The translations under genes and the position numbers were made by a program. Positions 53,133 through 62,134 of a stretch of DNA of 64,000 bases are shown piece by piece (the first letter of the stretch is position 1; each line of letters starts with the position of its first letter). Source of the stretch: Saccharicrinis sp963665705 (lineage in GTDB: Bacteria; Bacteroidota; Bacteroidia; Bacteroidales; Marinilabiliaceae). Location of the stretch: the NCBI GenBank assembly GCA_963665705.1, contig OY762448.1, positions 2,604,001 through 2,668,000 on the forward strand, read 5' to 3'. The notes beneath the pieces were generated by a model that saw only the letters and a list, made by a program, of their open reading frames with translations, did not search any database and was not told the origin of the DNA.

Positions 53133-53507
53133 ATGGACAGGAAAGAAACTATATCGGAGGAACTTTCCGATGTAAAAAAAGAAATAGAAACCTATTTTCA
53201 AAGTAAGTTGGACTTAACAAAACTACAGGCTGCTGAAGATTTAAGCCGTTTTGCTTCTGGCATAGCTGTAAAGTTGGTGTTGTTTTATATTGCCATGTTT
53301 GTTTTAATATTTGTTTCAATGGCTGCTGCATTCGCCATAGGAACATACACTAATAGTAATGAATTAGGTTTTTTAGTTGTTGCAGGAGTATATGTTTTAT
53401 TTGCATTCATTTTTTACTTATTCAAGGGAATATTAATTCAAACACCTGTTATCAAAGCTTTTATTCAAATATTTTTTCAAAATTTCAGTAAATATGACAA
53501 AGAATAG
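53133..53507 (+). CDS. DUF1469 (phage-holin-superfamily) membrane protein
   Basis: 124-residue membrane protein. The start at ATG 53133 gives MDRKETISEELSDVKKEIETYF, a charged N-terminal helix, then two membrane helices (about 45-72 and 80-103) joined by a short loop (GTYTNSNE). This matches the DUF1469 / putative holin superfamily III, which despite the name is usually chromosomal and found next to YtxH proteins. Its last 14 bases overlap the next gene. Confidence 0.75.
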   Translation: MDRKETISEELSDVKKEIETYFQSKLDLTKLQAAEDLSRFASGIAVKLVLFYIAMFVLIFVSMAAAFAIGTYTNSNELGFLVVAGVYVLFAFIFYLFKGILIQTPVIKAFIQIFFQNFSKYDKE

Positions 53508-53763
53508 ATATAGCCATATAAGGACTTTTAAGGATTTTGAAAATGAAAAAATACAATTACATTATCAAATCCGTCTTGCCGAAAAAAAACTAGAAATTAA
53601 ACAACTTGAGTTAAAAGAATACTTAAATCCACTTAAACTTTTTTCTTCAATGTTTAATGAACTATACAAACCTGCATTTGATTTAATCAAATCAATAGTT
53701 ATGCATTTTTTGGAGAAACATAAAGCTAAAACTAGTACTGAATCGCAACATACTGATGATTAA
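53494..53763 (+). CDS. Hypothetical small coiled-coil protein
   Basis: 89-residue protein, overlapping the DUF1469 gene by 14 bases, so probably translationally coupled. It has a charged helix (FENEKIQLHYQIRLAEKKLEI) and an amphipathic C-terminal helix (AFDLIKSIVMHFLEK). No family recognised. The overlap and order suggest it works with the YtxH and DUF1469 proteins at the membrane. Confidence 0.7.
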   Translation: MTKNRYSHIRTFKDFENEKIQLHYQIRLAEKKLEIKQLELKEYLNPLKLFSSMFNELYKPAFDLIKSIVMHFLEKHKAKTSTESQHTDD

Positions 53764-53821
53764 TAATTACATATTTTAGTAAAATTAACAACCTTACTAA
53801 TCGAACAATTAAAATTTTATC

Positions 53822-53829
53822 TACATTTG
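53822..53829 (+). promoter_or_regulatory. -7 box for the cobalamin riboswitch transcript
   Basis: TACATTTG matches TAnnTTTG exactly and lies about 10 bases before the first riboswitch bases, where a transcript start would be expected. No clear -33 element was seen. Confidence 0.5.
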
Positions 53830-53839
53830 CACAAAATTT

Positions 53840-54022
53840 GGTTTTCGAAGGTTTAATAACCTAAGAATGAAAAGGGAATCCGGTGCTTAGTAAACTAAAA
53901 TTCCGGAGCTGTACCCGCAGCTGTAAGTTCTATATAATATTATTGAAACACTTTAGCCACTGTTAAGTTAATTTTAATGGGAAGGCATCAATAATAAGAA
54001 CAAGCCAGAATACCTGCCAAAA
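53840..54022 (+). promoter_or_regulatory. Cobalamin (adenosylcobalamin) riboswitch
   Basis: RNA sensor that shuts down B12 uptake genes when cobalamin is abundant. The conserved elements appear in order: GGGAAtcCGGTG (53874-53885), GCTGTACCCGCAGCTGTAA (about 53908-53926), the GCCACTG ... TGGGAAGGC arm (about 53955-53986) and the B12 box AAGCCAGAATACCTGCC (54002-54018). A further AGCTTCGGGAGCT hairpin near 54040 and the stretch up to ATG 54117 probably form the expression platform. It is directly upstream of the BtuB-like gene. Confidence 0.93.
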
Positions 54023-54116
54023 TAAATATAATATTAAAAGCTTCGGGAGCTAGGCTAAAATAGATTTCAAATATTATATCTGTCTTCTATCTCCTGCTGC
54101 GTATTTATGATAGCAA

Positions 54117-56078
54117 ATGTATAGATATATATTATTATTTCTTTTTTATTTTATTTCGATTTTGTGTGTTCATGCACAGATGTATTTTATTCCAGAAGAT
54201 TCTACGTATTCTCATTTTAATGATACGCTGCAAATTCAAGAAGTTGATATATATAGTAATAATTCAAAAAAATATGTTGTTGGAAGTAAAATAGAATCTT
54301 TATCTGATATTCAAAAAATAGATACGGAAGATGGTTCTCTAGCAAATATATTAACTAAATATACATCTATATATGTCAAATCAGATGCAGGAGGACTATC
54401 CTCAATTCGTTTTAGAGGTACCTCTCCAAATCACACTTCTATATTAGTTGGTGGATTAAATATAAATTCATTAACATTAGGATATTCAAATGCCAGCAAT
54501 GTTCCTGTATACATATTTGATAATATAGCCATACAATTTGGTTCGTCCTCTGCAACTAATGGCTCAGGGTCAATTGGTGGTAATATTAATTTAGGCTTTA
54601 ATAATAACTGGACTAATGGTTTTAAAGCTGAAATAAAAGGACAATTAGGTTCTTTTGGAGAAAATATGATTGGAAGTAAAATATTTGTGGGTAATGGTAA
54701 AATTGAATCCATAACACGTTTTTACAGATACAATATTAATAACAACTTTCCGTTTTTAAACACAGCTTACTACAATTGGGAAACCAAATCCTACACCAGA
54801 GATACCCAGCGCTTTGCATCCATAAATCAATTAAGTCTGGTTGAACAAGTAAATTTTAAAATCAGTCAAAAACAAAATATCACTTCATTTATTTGGATAA
54901 CTAAAAACAAACACAACAGTCAACCAAACATGTCAGACAATGGAAATACTGCTTATACAGGAGATGCCCCTATTGAAGAAAAAGATTTTAGAAGTTGGGT
55001 GTTATACAACAATAATGTGCACCCAATTCATTACTATATTGGAGCTGGATATGTAAGAGACAAACAGATAGATTACAGTGACAAAACTCAAAATATAGGT
55101 ACCGAAAGATTGGTATCTAACATAGGAATAAACCAAAAGATATCAAAAAAAATCAAGTATCAGGCTGGTATTAAGTATAAATATATCATACCAAATGTTT
55201 ATGCCTACGATGATGATATATCCGAACAGCATTTAGATGCAAATATTTCGTTTTTTCAAAAATGGAATAAGATAAAATATACAGTAAATATACGAAAACA
55301 ATGGGTTACGCATTTTAAAGCTCCACTTACCCCTGCATTAGGTTTAGAATATAAACTTACGTCATCCAATTACACATCACTAAATGCTATTGGAAATATT
55401 CAAAAAAGTTATCGAATCCCGACTTTTAATGATCGATACTGGAATCAGGAAGGATATAGCGGAAATGCAAATCTAAAACCTGAAGATGGTATGAATTACG
55501 AAGGTGGTATTAAATTTATATGGAATAAAAACAACACTCTTCTAAAACTAAATGCACAATATTTTTATATGGACATAGACAATTGGATTATGTGGATAAA
55601 CAAGAGTTCACGATGGGAAGCATCCAATGTTCAAAGAGTAATTAGTAGAGGAATTGAGTTGTCTGAAGATTTCCTGTTTTCCGTAAACCAATTAAACTTT
55701 GAATTAACAACAAATTATACTTTCAATAAAGCAACTAGAGAATCATCCATAAACGAAACTGATGTAATAGGACAACAATTAATATACACCCCCGAACATA
55801 CATTTAACTCATCTTGGACTACTAGTTATAATAAATACAAACTAATTATTTCTGACCGATTTATAGGTACAAGAAGGTATAATCAGATTAATGGAATTTT
55901 GCCTTCCTATAACCTTGTAAATATTTCCTTGGGCAAGGATTTTAACTTTAATAAAAACAAGTTTAGCATTTTATTAAAAGCCAACAATATTTTCAGTAAG
56001 GAATATCAAAATCAGAATAATTATGCAATGCCTGAAATAAATTATCATTTTAGTATAAAATATAGTATTAAACAATAA
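54117..56078 (+). CDS. btuB: BtuB-like TonB-dependent cobalamin receptor
   Basis: 653-residue outer-membrane receptor, about the size of E. coli BtuB (594 mature). Signal peptide 1-21 (ending CVHA). Plug with IQEVDIYSNNSKKY (TonB-box region), SIRFRGTSPNHTSILVGGLNIN and SGSIGGNINLG; barrel ending in a strand NYHFSIKYSIKQ. Short, without the SusC-type extra domains. Control by a cobalamin riboswitch and the following surface beta-propeller lipoprotein make B12 or another corrinoid the very likely ligand. Confidence 0.88.
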   Translation: MYRYILLFLFYFISILCVHAQMYFIPEDSTYSHFNDTLQIQEVDIYSNNSKKYVVGSKIESLSDIQKIDTEDGSLANILTKYTSIYVKSDAGGLSSIRFRGTSPNHTSILVGGLNINSLTLGYSNASNVPVYIFDNIAIQFGSSSATNGSGSIGGNINLGFNNNWTNGFKAEIKGQLGSFGENMIGSKIFVGNGKIESITRFYRYNINNNFPFLNTAYYNWETKSYTRDTQRFASINQLSLVEQVNFKISQKQNITSFIWITKNKHNSQPNMSDNGNTAYTGDAPIEEKDFRSWVLYNNNVHPIHYYIGAGYVRDKQIDYSDKTQNIGTERLVSNIGINQKISKKIKYQAGIKYKYIIPNVYAYDDDISEQHLDANISFFQKWNKIKYTVNIRKQWVTHFKAPLTPALGLEYKLTSSNYTSLNAIGNIQKSYRIPTFNDRYWNQEGYSGNANLKPEDGMNYEGGIKFIWNKNNTLLKLNAQYFYMDIDNWIMWINKSSRWEASNVQRVISRGIELSEDFLFSVNQLNFELTTNYTFNKATRESSINETDVIGQQLIYTPEHTFNSSWTTSYNKYKLIISDRFIGTRRYNQINGILPSYNLVNISLGKDFNFNKNKFSILLKANNIFSKEYQNQNNYAMPEINYHFSIKYSIKQ

Positions 56079-56088
56079 TTAATTAAAT

Positions 56089-57168
56089 ATGAAAAAACTT
56101 TTTTTACCGTTTCTAGTGTTGATATCACTTCTATACGCATGTGATGATGATGAAAACAACACCCCTGTTATCAACTTGGGAGATGCCTATATTATTAACT
56201 ATGGATCTTACGGAAGTGCTGACGGTTCTGTTTCTGCTTATTATGAATCAGGAGATTCTATTGTAAATAACGTTTTTGAAAACGTAAATAGCAATGCACT
56301 TGGAGGAAATATACAATATGCTTCTATCTTTAGTGATGATATCTACTTTATGTCAAATTCAACAGATGAAGTCGCTTATGTTGACGCAACAACTTTAGAT
56401 AGGACTAATAATGGAATCTCAGAATCAATCACCAAACCTCGTTTTTGTGTAGCAAATGACACCTGTTTATTTGTATCTTGTTGGGGCGGAGATGTATGGA
56501 ATGATTTTTCAATTTCATACATAGCTGTTATTGATATTGAAACAAAATCTTTAATTAAAACAATTAGTGTTGAAGGTGGACCAGAAGGTCTTGCTTTAGC
56601 CAATGATAAATTATATTGCGCATTAAATTACGAAGCAAAAATTACAGTAATTGATTTAAAAGATGATTATTCTCAATCTTCAATTGATTTACCAGCAGTT
56701 AGTAGTTATATATTAAAAGATAGCAATGATAATTTATATGTAACACTTATTTCATCTTATTACGCAACGGTAACAAAAACAGGAATTGGATATATTAACA
56801 CTTCTACAGACGTTTTAGAGGCTTCATATGAACTAAATAATGTAAGTACAAATTACTCTTCTATCCTAAGTGCCAATAGCGATCTTTCAACAATTTATAT
56901 TTTAGCCGGCTCATATGATGCTAACTATAATTACACTGGAGCTATCTATACTTTTAATACAGAAAGTAATGAGTTTAATTCAACTCCAATACTCAGCGAC
57001 ATTTCAGGTTTAAATGGGGTTTGTGTTAATCCTGATAATGATTATTTATATGTATTAATTTCAGAAAGCACAACAGCAGCTGGAAAATTAAAAATATATG
57101 ATACTGATATGAATCTTGTTAGTACCAAAACTACAGGCATTGCCCCAGCTTGGACAATCTTTAAATAA
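56089..57168 (+). CDS. btuG: Surface beta-propeller lipoprotein, BtuG-like corrinoid-binding protein
   Basis: 359-residue lipoprotein (lipobox LLYAC). The acidic run DDDENN right after the Cys resembles the export signal that puts lipoproteins on the cell surface in this phylum. The mature part is a YncE-like seven-bladed propeller (repeats such as SISYIAVIDIETKSLIKTIS, KITVIDLKDDYSQSS, AIYTFNTESNEF, KLKIYDTDMNLVS). In Bacteroides, BtuG is such a propeller that binds B12 tightly and hands it to BtuB as a lid. Position 10 bases after the BtuB-like gene, under the same riboswitch, supports that role. A strong terminator follows. Confidence 0.78.
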   Translation: MKKLFLPFLVLISLLYACDDDENNTPVINLGDAYIINYGSYGSADGSVSAYYESGDSIVNNVFENVNSNALGGNIQYASIFSDDIYFMSNSTDEVAYVDATTLDRTNNGISESITKPRFCVANDTCLFVSCWGGDVWNDFSISYIAVIDIETKSLIKTISVEGGPEGLALANDKLYCALNYEAKITVIDLKDDYSQSSIDLPAVSSYILKDSNDNLYVTLISSYYATVTKTGIGYINTSTDVLEASYELNNVSTNYSSILSANSDLSTIYILAGSYDANYNYTGAIYTFNTESNEFNSTPILSDISGLNGVCVNPDNDYLYVLISESTTAAGKLKIYDTDMNLVSTKTTGIAPAWTIFK

Positions 57169-57192
57169 GATTTAATAAGATATTTTCATTTA

Positions 57193-57229
57193 AAGTCCGA
57201 CTATTTATAATAGTCGGACTTTTTTTTAT
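57193..57229 (+). terminator. Terminator of the btuB-btuG operon
   Basis: AAGTCCGACTA (57193-57203) pairs perfectly with TAGTCGGACTT (57211-57221), followed by a T-run of eight. Confidence 0.92.
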
Positions 57230-57313
57230 TTACACCTAATTGAATCATTATTATTAAGAATTATATATTTTCTTATTTTTGTTTGTTTTCAATTTTAAAC
57301 TGAATATTTGGTA

Positions 57314-59350
57314 ATGAACAAATCTGAAATTGCCCAAAGAATTAAGGAATTAAGAGAAACTTTAAATAAGCACAATCATAGTTATTACGTTCTAAATCAA
57401 CCACAAATTTCCGATTTTGATTTTGATCAGATAATGAACGAATTGATTGAATTAGAAAAGCAACACCCGGAATTAAACGATCCTTATAGCCCAAGCCAAA
57501 GAGTTGGAAGTGATTTATCGAATGACTTTCAACAAGTCACTCACCCATATCCAATGCTTTCTTTAGGAAACACATATAATGAAGGGGAAATTGCCGATTT
57601 TCATCAGAGAGTCACAAAATCAATTGGCGAACAAATTGAATATGTATGTGAGCTAAAATACGATGGAACATCCATTAGTTTGACCTATGAAAATGGAAAA
57701 TTAATTCAAGCTGTAACCAGAGGTGATGGTGAAAAAGGAGATGATGTGACAGCTAATGTTAAAACTATAAAAAGCATTCCGTTAAATATTCATGGTAACT
57801 ATCCTGAATCCTTTGTTATTCGAGGTGAAATATTAATACCCAATGCTGAGTTTTTAAAAATCAATGAAAAAAGAGAGCTTGATGGCGATACTCCTTTTGC
57901 AAATCCAAGAAACGCAGCTTCTGGTTCATTGAAAATGAAAAAGAGTTCAGATGTAGCTCAACGTGGATTAGATTGTTATTTATATTATTTGTTAGGAGAT
58001 AATTTACCCTCAGATATTCATTCAAAAAATCTGGAGATAGCACATTCCTGGGGATTTAAAATTTCAGAACATTATAAAATATGCAAGTCTTTGACTGAGA
58101 TTAACGATTATATTAACTTTTGGGATAAAGAAAGGTTTAACCTTCCGTTCGAAATTGATGGAATTGTAATCAAAGTAAATGATATTAATTTGCAGAACGA
58201 ATTAGGTTATACTGCAAAATCTCCAAGGTGGGCTATTTCATACAAATTTAAAGCAGAAGAAGCATGTACTAAATTACTTTCTGTTAGCTATCAGGTAGGT
58301 AGGACAGGAAAAATCACTCCGGTTGCCAATCTTGAACCAGTTCAATTGGCTGGCACTACAGTCAAAAGAGCTTCTCTTCATAATGCTGATATTATTGAAC
58401 AGCTAAATTTGCATAAAAACGATATGGTTTATGTTGAGAAAGGCGGAGAAATAATTCCAAAAATTACAAGAGCAGACGAAAATGCACGAGACCCACAAGC
58501 ATCTAAAATAAATTTTATTGAAGAATGTCCTGAATGCGGAACAAAACTGATCAGACCAGAAGGTGAGTCTGCTCATTTTTGTCCGAATGATAAAGCATGT
58601 GCTCCTCAATTAAAAGGTAAAATCGAGCATTTCGTGAGCAGAAAAGCTGTTAATATTGATTCTTTTGGAGAACAAATAGTAGATCTACTTTTTGAAAAAA
58701 GTTTAGTGAAAAATGTCAGTGATATATATGACTTAACTTTTGAAAATGTAAATGGCTTATCAAGAGTTATAGATGATACAGATAGTAAGAAGATATTTAC
58801 TTTTCAGGAAAAGTCTACTCAAAACCTTTTGGCTGGTATAAAAGCTTCTAAAAGTATTCCATATCCTAATGTGTTATTTGGATTAGGAATTAAGCATGTA
58901 GGTGCAACTGTTGCTAAAGTTTTGTGTAAAAATTTTAATACTATAGACAAATTATCTGCCGCAACATTTGATGATTTAATTGCTATTGATGACATTGGAC
59001 CTAAAGTAGCTGAAAGTGTAATTAATTATTTTGGTGATGAAGACAATAAAATTTTAGTGACAAGACTTAAAAACAAAGGATTACAACTTGAAAGTGATGA
59101 AGATATTAAGGACAGTGATAAGTTTAATGGACTTTCATTTGTGGTAAGCGGAACTTTTTCAAATTTTTCTCGTGATGAACTAAAACGCATCATTGAAGCC
59201 AACGGAGGAAAGAACTTAAGTGGAGTTTCTAAAAAAACATCGTATCTTGTGGCAGGAGAAAAAACCGGCCCCAGCAAACTTGAAAAAGCGGAAAAACTAA
59301 ACGTAAAAATCATTAACGAAACTGATTTTATTGAATTATTAGAAAATTAA
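57314..59350 (+). CDS. ligA: NAD-dependent DNA ligase
   Basis: Replicative DNA ligase, 678 residues from ATG 57314 (a TTG six bases upstream is less likely). The adenylation Lys is K115 in CELKYDGTSISL. Also present: the Ia domain (HNHSYYVLNQPQISDFDFDQ), the OB region (AISYKFKAEEACTKLL, SYQVGRTGKITPVANLEPV), the zinc finger CPECGTKL ... CPNDKAC, helix-hairpin-helix repeats (FGLGIKHVGATVAKVL, IDDIGPKVAESV) and the BRCT domain (FNGLSFVVSGTFSNFSRDEL). All complete. A -7-like TATTTTTG is at 57274-57281. Confidence 0.97.
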   Translation: MNKSEIAQRIKELRETLNKHNHSYYVLNQPQISDFDFDQIMNELIELEKQHPELNDPYSPSQRVGSDLSNDFQQVTHPYPMLSLGNTYNEGEIADFHQRVTKSIGEQIEYVCELKYDGTSISLTYENGKLIQAVTRGDGEKGDDVTANVKTIKSIPLNIHGNYPESFVIRGEILIPNAEFLKINEKRELDGDTPFANPRNAASGSLKMKKSSDVAQRGLDCYLYYLLGDNLPSDIHSKNLEIAHSWGFKISEHYKICKSLTEINDYINFWDKERFNLPFEIDGIVIKVNDINLQNELGYTAKSPRWAISYKFKAEEACTKLLSVSYQVGRTGKITPVANLEPVQLAGTTVKRASLHNADIIEQLNLHKNDMVYVEKGGEIIPKITRADENARDPQASKINFIEECPECGTKLIRPEGESAHFCPNDKACAPQLKGKIEHFVSRKAVNIDSFGEQIVDLLFEKSLVKNVSDIYDLTFENVNGLSRVIDDTDSKKIFTFQEKSTQNLLAGIKASKSIPYPNVLFGLGIKHVGATVAKVLCKNFNTIDKLSAATFDDLIAIDDIGPKVAESVINYFGDEDNKILVTRLKNKGLQLESDEDIKDSDKFNGLSFVVSGTFSNFSRDELKRIIEANGGKNLSGVSKKTSYLVAGEKTGPSKLEKAEKLNVKIINETDFIELLEN

Positions 59351-59354
59351 ATCT

Positions 59355-59900
59355 GTGAACTACTTTAAAAAATTGAGAATAAAAATTGGTAACTATCTAT
59401 TAAATCGTAAATTAAAAAAGCGAAATTACAAACCTGTTATTTGTAACTTAAAAAGTGCCAGAAAAATAGGAATAGTATATGATTCATTATCTGAAGATGA
59501 TTTATCTGCAATTAAAAAAATTGAAAAATTCTATTTATCTCTTCATATAAATATAGAGCTATTAGGTTTTTCTAATGCAAAATTAATTAAAGATAATCTT
59601 ATCGGTGACAATCAAAGACATTACGCTTGCACAAAAGATTTTAACTGGTTATTTCAAGCTAAATCAGAATTATTGAAAGAGTTTATTTCAAAAGATTTCG
59701 ATATTTTAATAAATTTATATACACATGACGAATTTTGCATTGAATATATTATAATGTCATCAATGGCTAAATTCAAAGTAGGACCCTCACATTTAAATAA
59801 ACAAATGCATGATTTTATGATAGATGGAGGCAACAAGAAAAACAATATTATTTACCTAAACGAGCAAATAAGTCATTACTTAAATATTTTAAATAATTAG
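59355..59900 (+). CDS. DUF6913-like hypothetical protein, GTG start
   Basis: 181-residue cytoplasmic protein starting at GTG 59355, 4 bases after the ligA stop; no ATG exists near the conserved N-terminus. The basic N-terminal helix (MNYFKKLRIKIGNYLLNRKLKK) and the segments KIGIVYDSLSEDD and DILINLYTHDEF are conserved in Bacteroidota proteins encoded beside ligA or dapA (DUF6913). Rossmann-like alternation of strands and helices is visible. Function unknown; the coupling suggests co-expression with DNA ligase. Confidence 0.65.
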   Translation: MNYFKKLRIKIGNYLLNRKLKKRNYKPVICNLKSARKIGIVYDSLSEDDLSAIKKIEKFYLSLHINIELLGFSNAKLIKDNLIGDNQRHYACTKDFNWLFQAKSELLKEFISKDFDILINLYTHDEFCIEYIIMSSMAKFKVGPSHLNKQMHDFMIDGGNKKNNIIYLNEQISHYLNILNN

Positions 59901-59959
59901 CGGCATAAAAATTGATTGTAATTAATGAATAATGTGCAATTAACCTAAATATTATCATC

Positions 59960-60547
59960 ATGAAAACCAGAGTATTACTTCCGTTTTTATCATTTCTGTT
60001 CCTATTAACATCTTGCATGACTCATAAAGTTGAAAGGGTTACCGTTGATGAGTCAATAGATTTAAGTGGCAGATGGAATGACACCGATTCCAGGATGGTA
60101 GCTGATGATATGGTAGATCAAATTTTATCAGGCAATTGGATTAACGATCATTTAAACTCCAACAACGGATCAAAACCTATTGTTGTTGTTGGGCTTATTT
60201 ACAATAAATCTCATGAACACATTAATTCAGATACATTTATTAAAGATATTGAGAAAGCTTTTATAAACAGTGGTAAAGTAAGATTAGTACAGGCTGGAGA
60301 TAAAAGAGAAGAATTACGAAAAGAAAGAGCTGCGCAACAAGAATTTGCTTCTATAGAAACAGCTAAACAATGGGGGAAAGAATTAGGTGCTGATTATATG
60401 CTTAACGGAGATGTAAACTCTATTGTTGATACCTATAAAAAGGAAAGAGTAAATTATTATCAAACAAACTTAGAACTGTCAAATCTTGAAACCAATGAGA
60501 TTGTTTGGATGGGTGATAAAAAAATAAAGAAATATATTACAAAATAA
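59960..60547 (+). CDS. LpoB-like lipoprotein (penicillin-binding protein activator type)
   Basis: 195-residue lipoprotein (lipobox LFLLTSC, Cys19). The fold and motifs fit the LpoB/PBP-activator lipoprotein family: DLSGRWNDTDSRMVADDMVDQI, KPIVVVGLIYNKSHEHI, then KQWGKELGADYMLNGDVNSI and TNLELSNLETNEIVWMGDKKIKK. In E. coli LpoB activates the peptidoglycan synthase PBP1b; in this phylum the target is not proven. It is followed after 78 bases by a COG3014-type lipoprotein gene, a pairing I recognise from other genomes. Confidence 0.8.
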   Translation: MKTRVLLPFLSFLFLLTSCMTHKVERVTVDESIDLSGRWNDTDSRMVADDMVDQILSGNWINDHLNSNNGSKPIVVVGLIYNKSHEHINSDTFIKDIEKAFINSGKVRLVQAGDKREELRKERAAQQEFASIETAKQWGKELGADYMLNGDVNSIVDTYKKERVNYYQTNLELSNLETNEIVWMGDKKIKKYITK

Positions 60548-60625
60548 ATATCATTTCAATAAACTAAATCCTTTCTTTTATTCTACACAAGAAAGACTTA
60601 CTTATCTCATTCACAACAGATATGC

Positions 60626-62026
60626 ATGGTATATCATCCATTAAAATATAAATATATTATTATTGGCCTGTTGTTATTTACATTAACAAACTGTGCAACA
60701 TATTACCAAAAGAATTATCAATTACAAAACTATATTGTAAATGGTGATTTCTCTAGTGCAGAAAAACTCCTAAACAAAGACACTAAATCAGACAAGGGAA
60801 TCAATAGGGTTCTTAATTATATGAACCAGGGAATGGTTACCTTTATGCAGGGTAATTACGAAAAAAGTAATTACTTTCTAAATAAAGCAGATTTATATAA
60901 TGAAGATTTCAAAGTTGGTTATGGCAACGAAGCATTAGCTCTTATTTCCAACCCCATGATTAAACCCTACAAACCAGAAGATTTTGAGATTGTAATGATT
61001 CATTACTATAAATCTTTAAACTATTTAATGTTAAACAACTATGAAGATGCCCTTGTTGAATGCCGTAGAGTCAATATTATACTTCAACAACTAAATGATA
61101 AGTATAAAAAAAACAAAAACAAGTATTCAAATGATGCCTTTGCTCATAATTTAATGGGTATGATCTATGATGCATCAGGAGATAAAAACAATGCCTTTAT
61201 TGCTTATAGAAATGCTTATGAAGCATACGAAAATAGCTATTCGGAGTTATTTAACATAAACACTCCATCTCAATTAAAAAAAGATCTAATTCGATCTGCT
61301 TATCAAGCCGGACTAAACCAGGAATATTCTTACTATTCCAATCTATTGGATTTATCATATAATCCGGAATCAGAACCAGATGGAAGCCTTGTTTTTCTGT
61401 GGATGAATGGATTTGGTCCCATAAAGTCTGAGTGGAGTATAAATTTTGTAAATACAGGTTACCATAATGGATGGGTTACTTTTGCTAATGAAGAGTATGG
61501 TTTTAACTTCCCCATATATATTGGGAACAGAAAAAAAAATGAACAAAATGCCTTTAAAAACCTATCTATTATTAGAATAGCATTTCCAAAATATATAGAA
61601 CGAATACCAACATTCAAGCAAGCTTCAATTAAGACAGATAGCTTAGAAATATCATTAGATTTATCTCAAGACATCAATGCCATTGCTTTTCAGTCGCTTA
61701 AAGATCGAATGGCAAGAGAGTTAGCTAATGGAATTACAAGGTTAGTAACAAAAAAAGCTTTAGAAAGCATTGCTAATAATGAAAATAAAAATCTGGGTAG
61801 TGTAATAAGTATTATTAATGCTATTACAGAAAAAGCGGATACAAGAAATTGGCAATCTCTACCCCACTCCATTTATTATACCAGAATTCCGTTAAAAAAA
61901 GGTAATAACTTAATTCAATTAAAAGTTGACAACAGTAATTATCAAGAAAATTTTGAATTTAACATAACAAATAAAGAAACTCTATTTTTCTCCTACCTCC
62001 AATTAGGAATTAAAGACTCTTTTTGA
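60626..62026 (+). CDS. COG3014-like TPR-containing lipoprotein
   Basis: 466-residue lipoprotein (lipobox LLLFTLTNC, Cys23). The N-terminal half contains TPR-like helices (NYMNQGMVTFMQGNYEKSNYFLN, SLNYLMLNNYEDALVECRRVNIIL, FAHNLMGMIYDASGDKNNAFIAYRNAYEAY). The C-terminal half is beta-rich and ends FFSYLQLGIK. This layout matches uncharacterised COG3014 proteins, which are often next to LpoB-like lipoproteins. Probably an envelope assembly factor; no direct evidence for a molecular role. Confidence 0.72.
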   Translation: MVYHPLKYKYIIIGLLLFTLTNCATYYQKNYQLQNYIVNGDFSSAEKLLNKDTKSDKGINRVLNYMNQGMVTFMQGNYEKSNYFLNKADLYNEDFKVGYGNEALALISNPMIKPYKPEDFEIVMIHYYKSLNYLMLNNYEDALVECRRVNIILQQLNDKYKKNKNKYSNDAFAHNLMGMIYDASGDKNNAFIAYRNAYEAYENSYSELFNINTPSQLKKDLIRSAYQAGLNQEYSYYSNLLDLSYNPESEPDGSLVFLWMNGFGPIKSEWSINFVNTGYHNGWVTFANEEYGFNFPIYIGNRKKNEQNAFKNLSIIRIAFPKYIERIPTFKQASIKTDSLEISLDLSQDINAIAFQSLKDRMARELANGITRLVTKKALESIANNENKNLGSVISIINAITEKADTRNWQSLPHSIYYTRIPLKKGNNLIQLKVDNSNYQENFEFNITNKETLFFSYLQLGIKDSF

Positions 62027-62134
62027 TTGACAAATCTAATACTTTCATCAATAATTATTAAGCATTCAACTAAATTCATACAAATAAATTATTTAAAGTG
62101 GTATATTGAACATTTGAATATTTATTGAACAATA

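Noticed and set aside
53133..53507. Holin-superfamily gene as evidence of a prophage
   Set aside because: No lysin, terminase, portal or integrase nearby; DUF1469 proteins next to YtxH are ordinary chromosomal genes.
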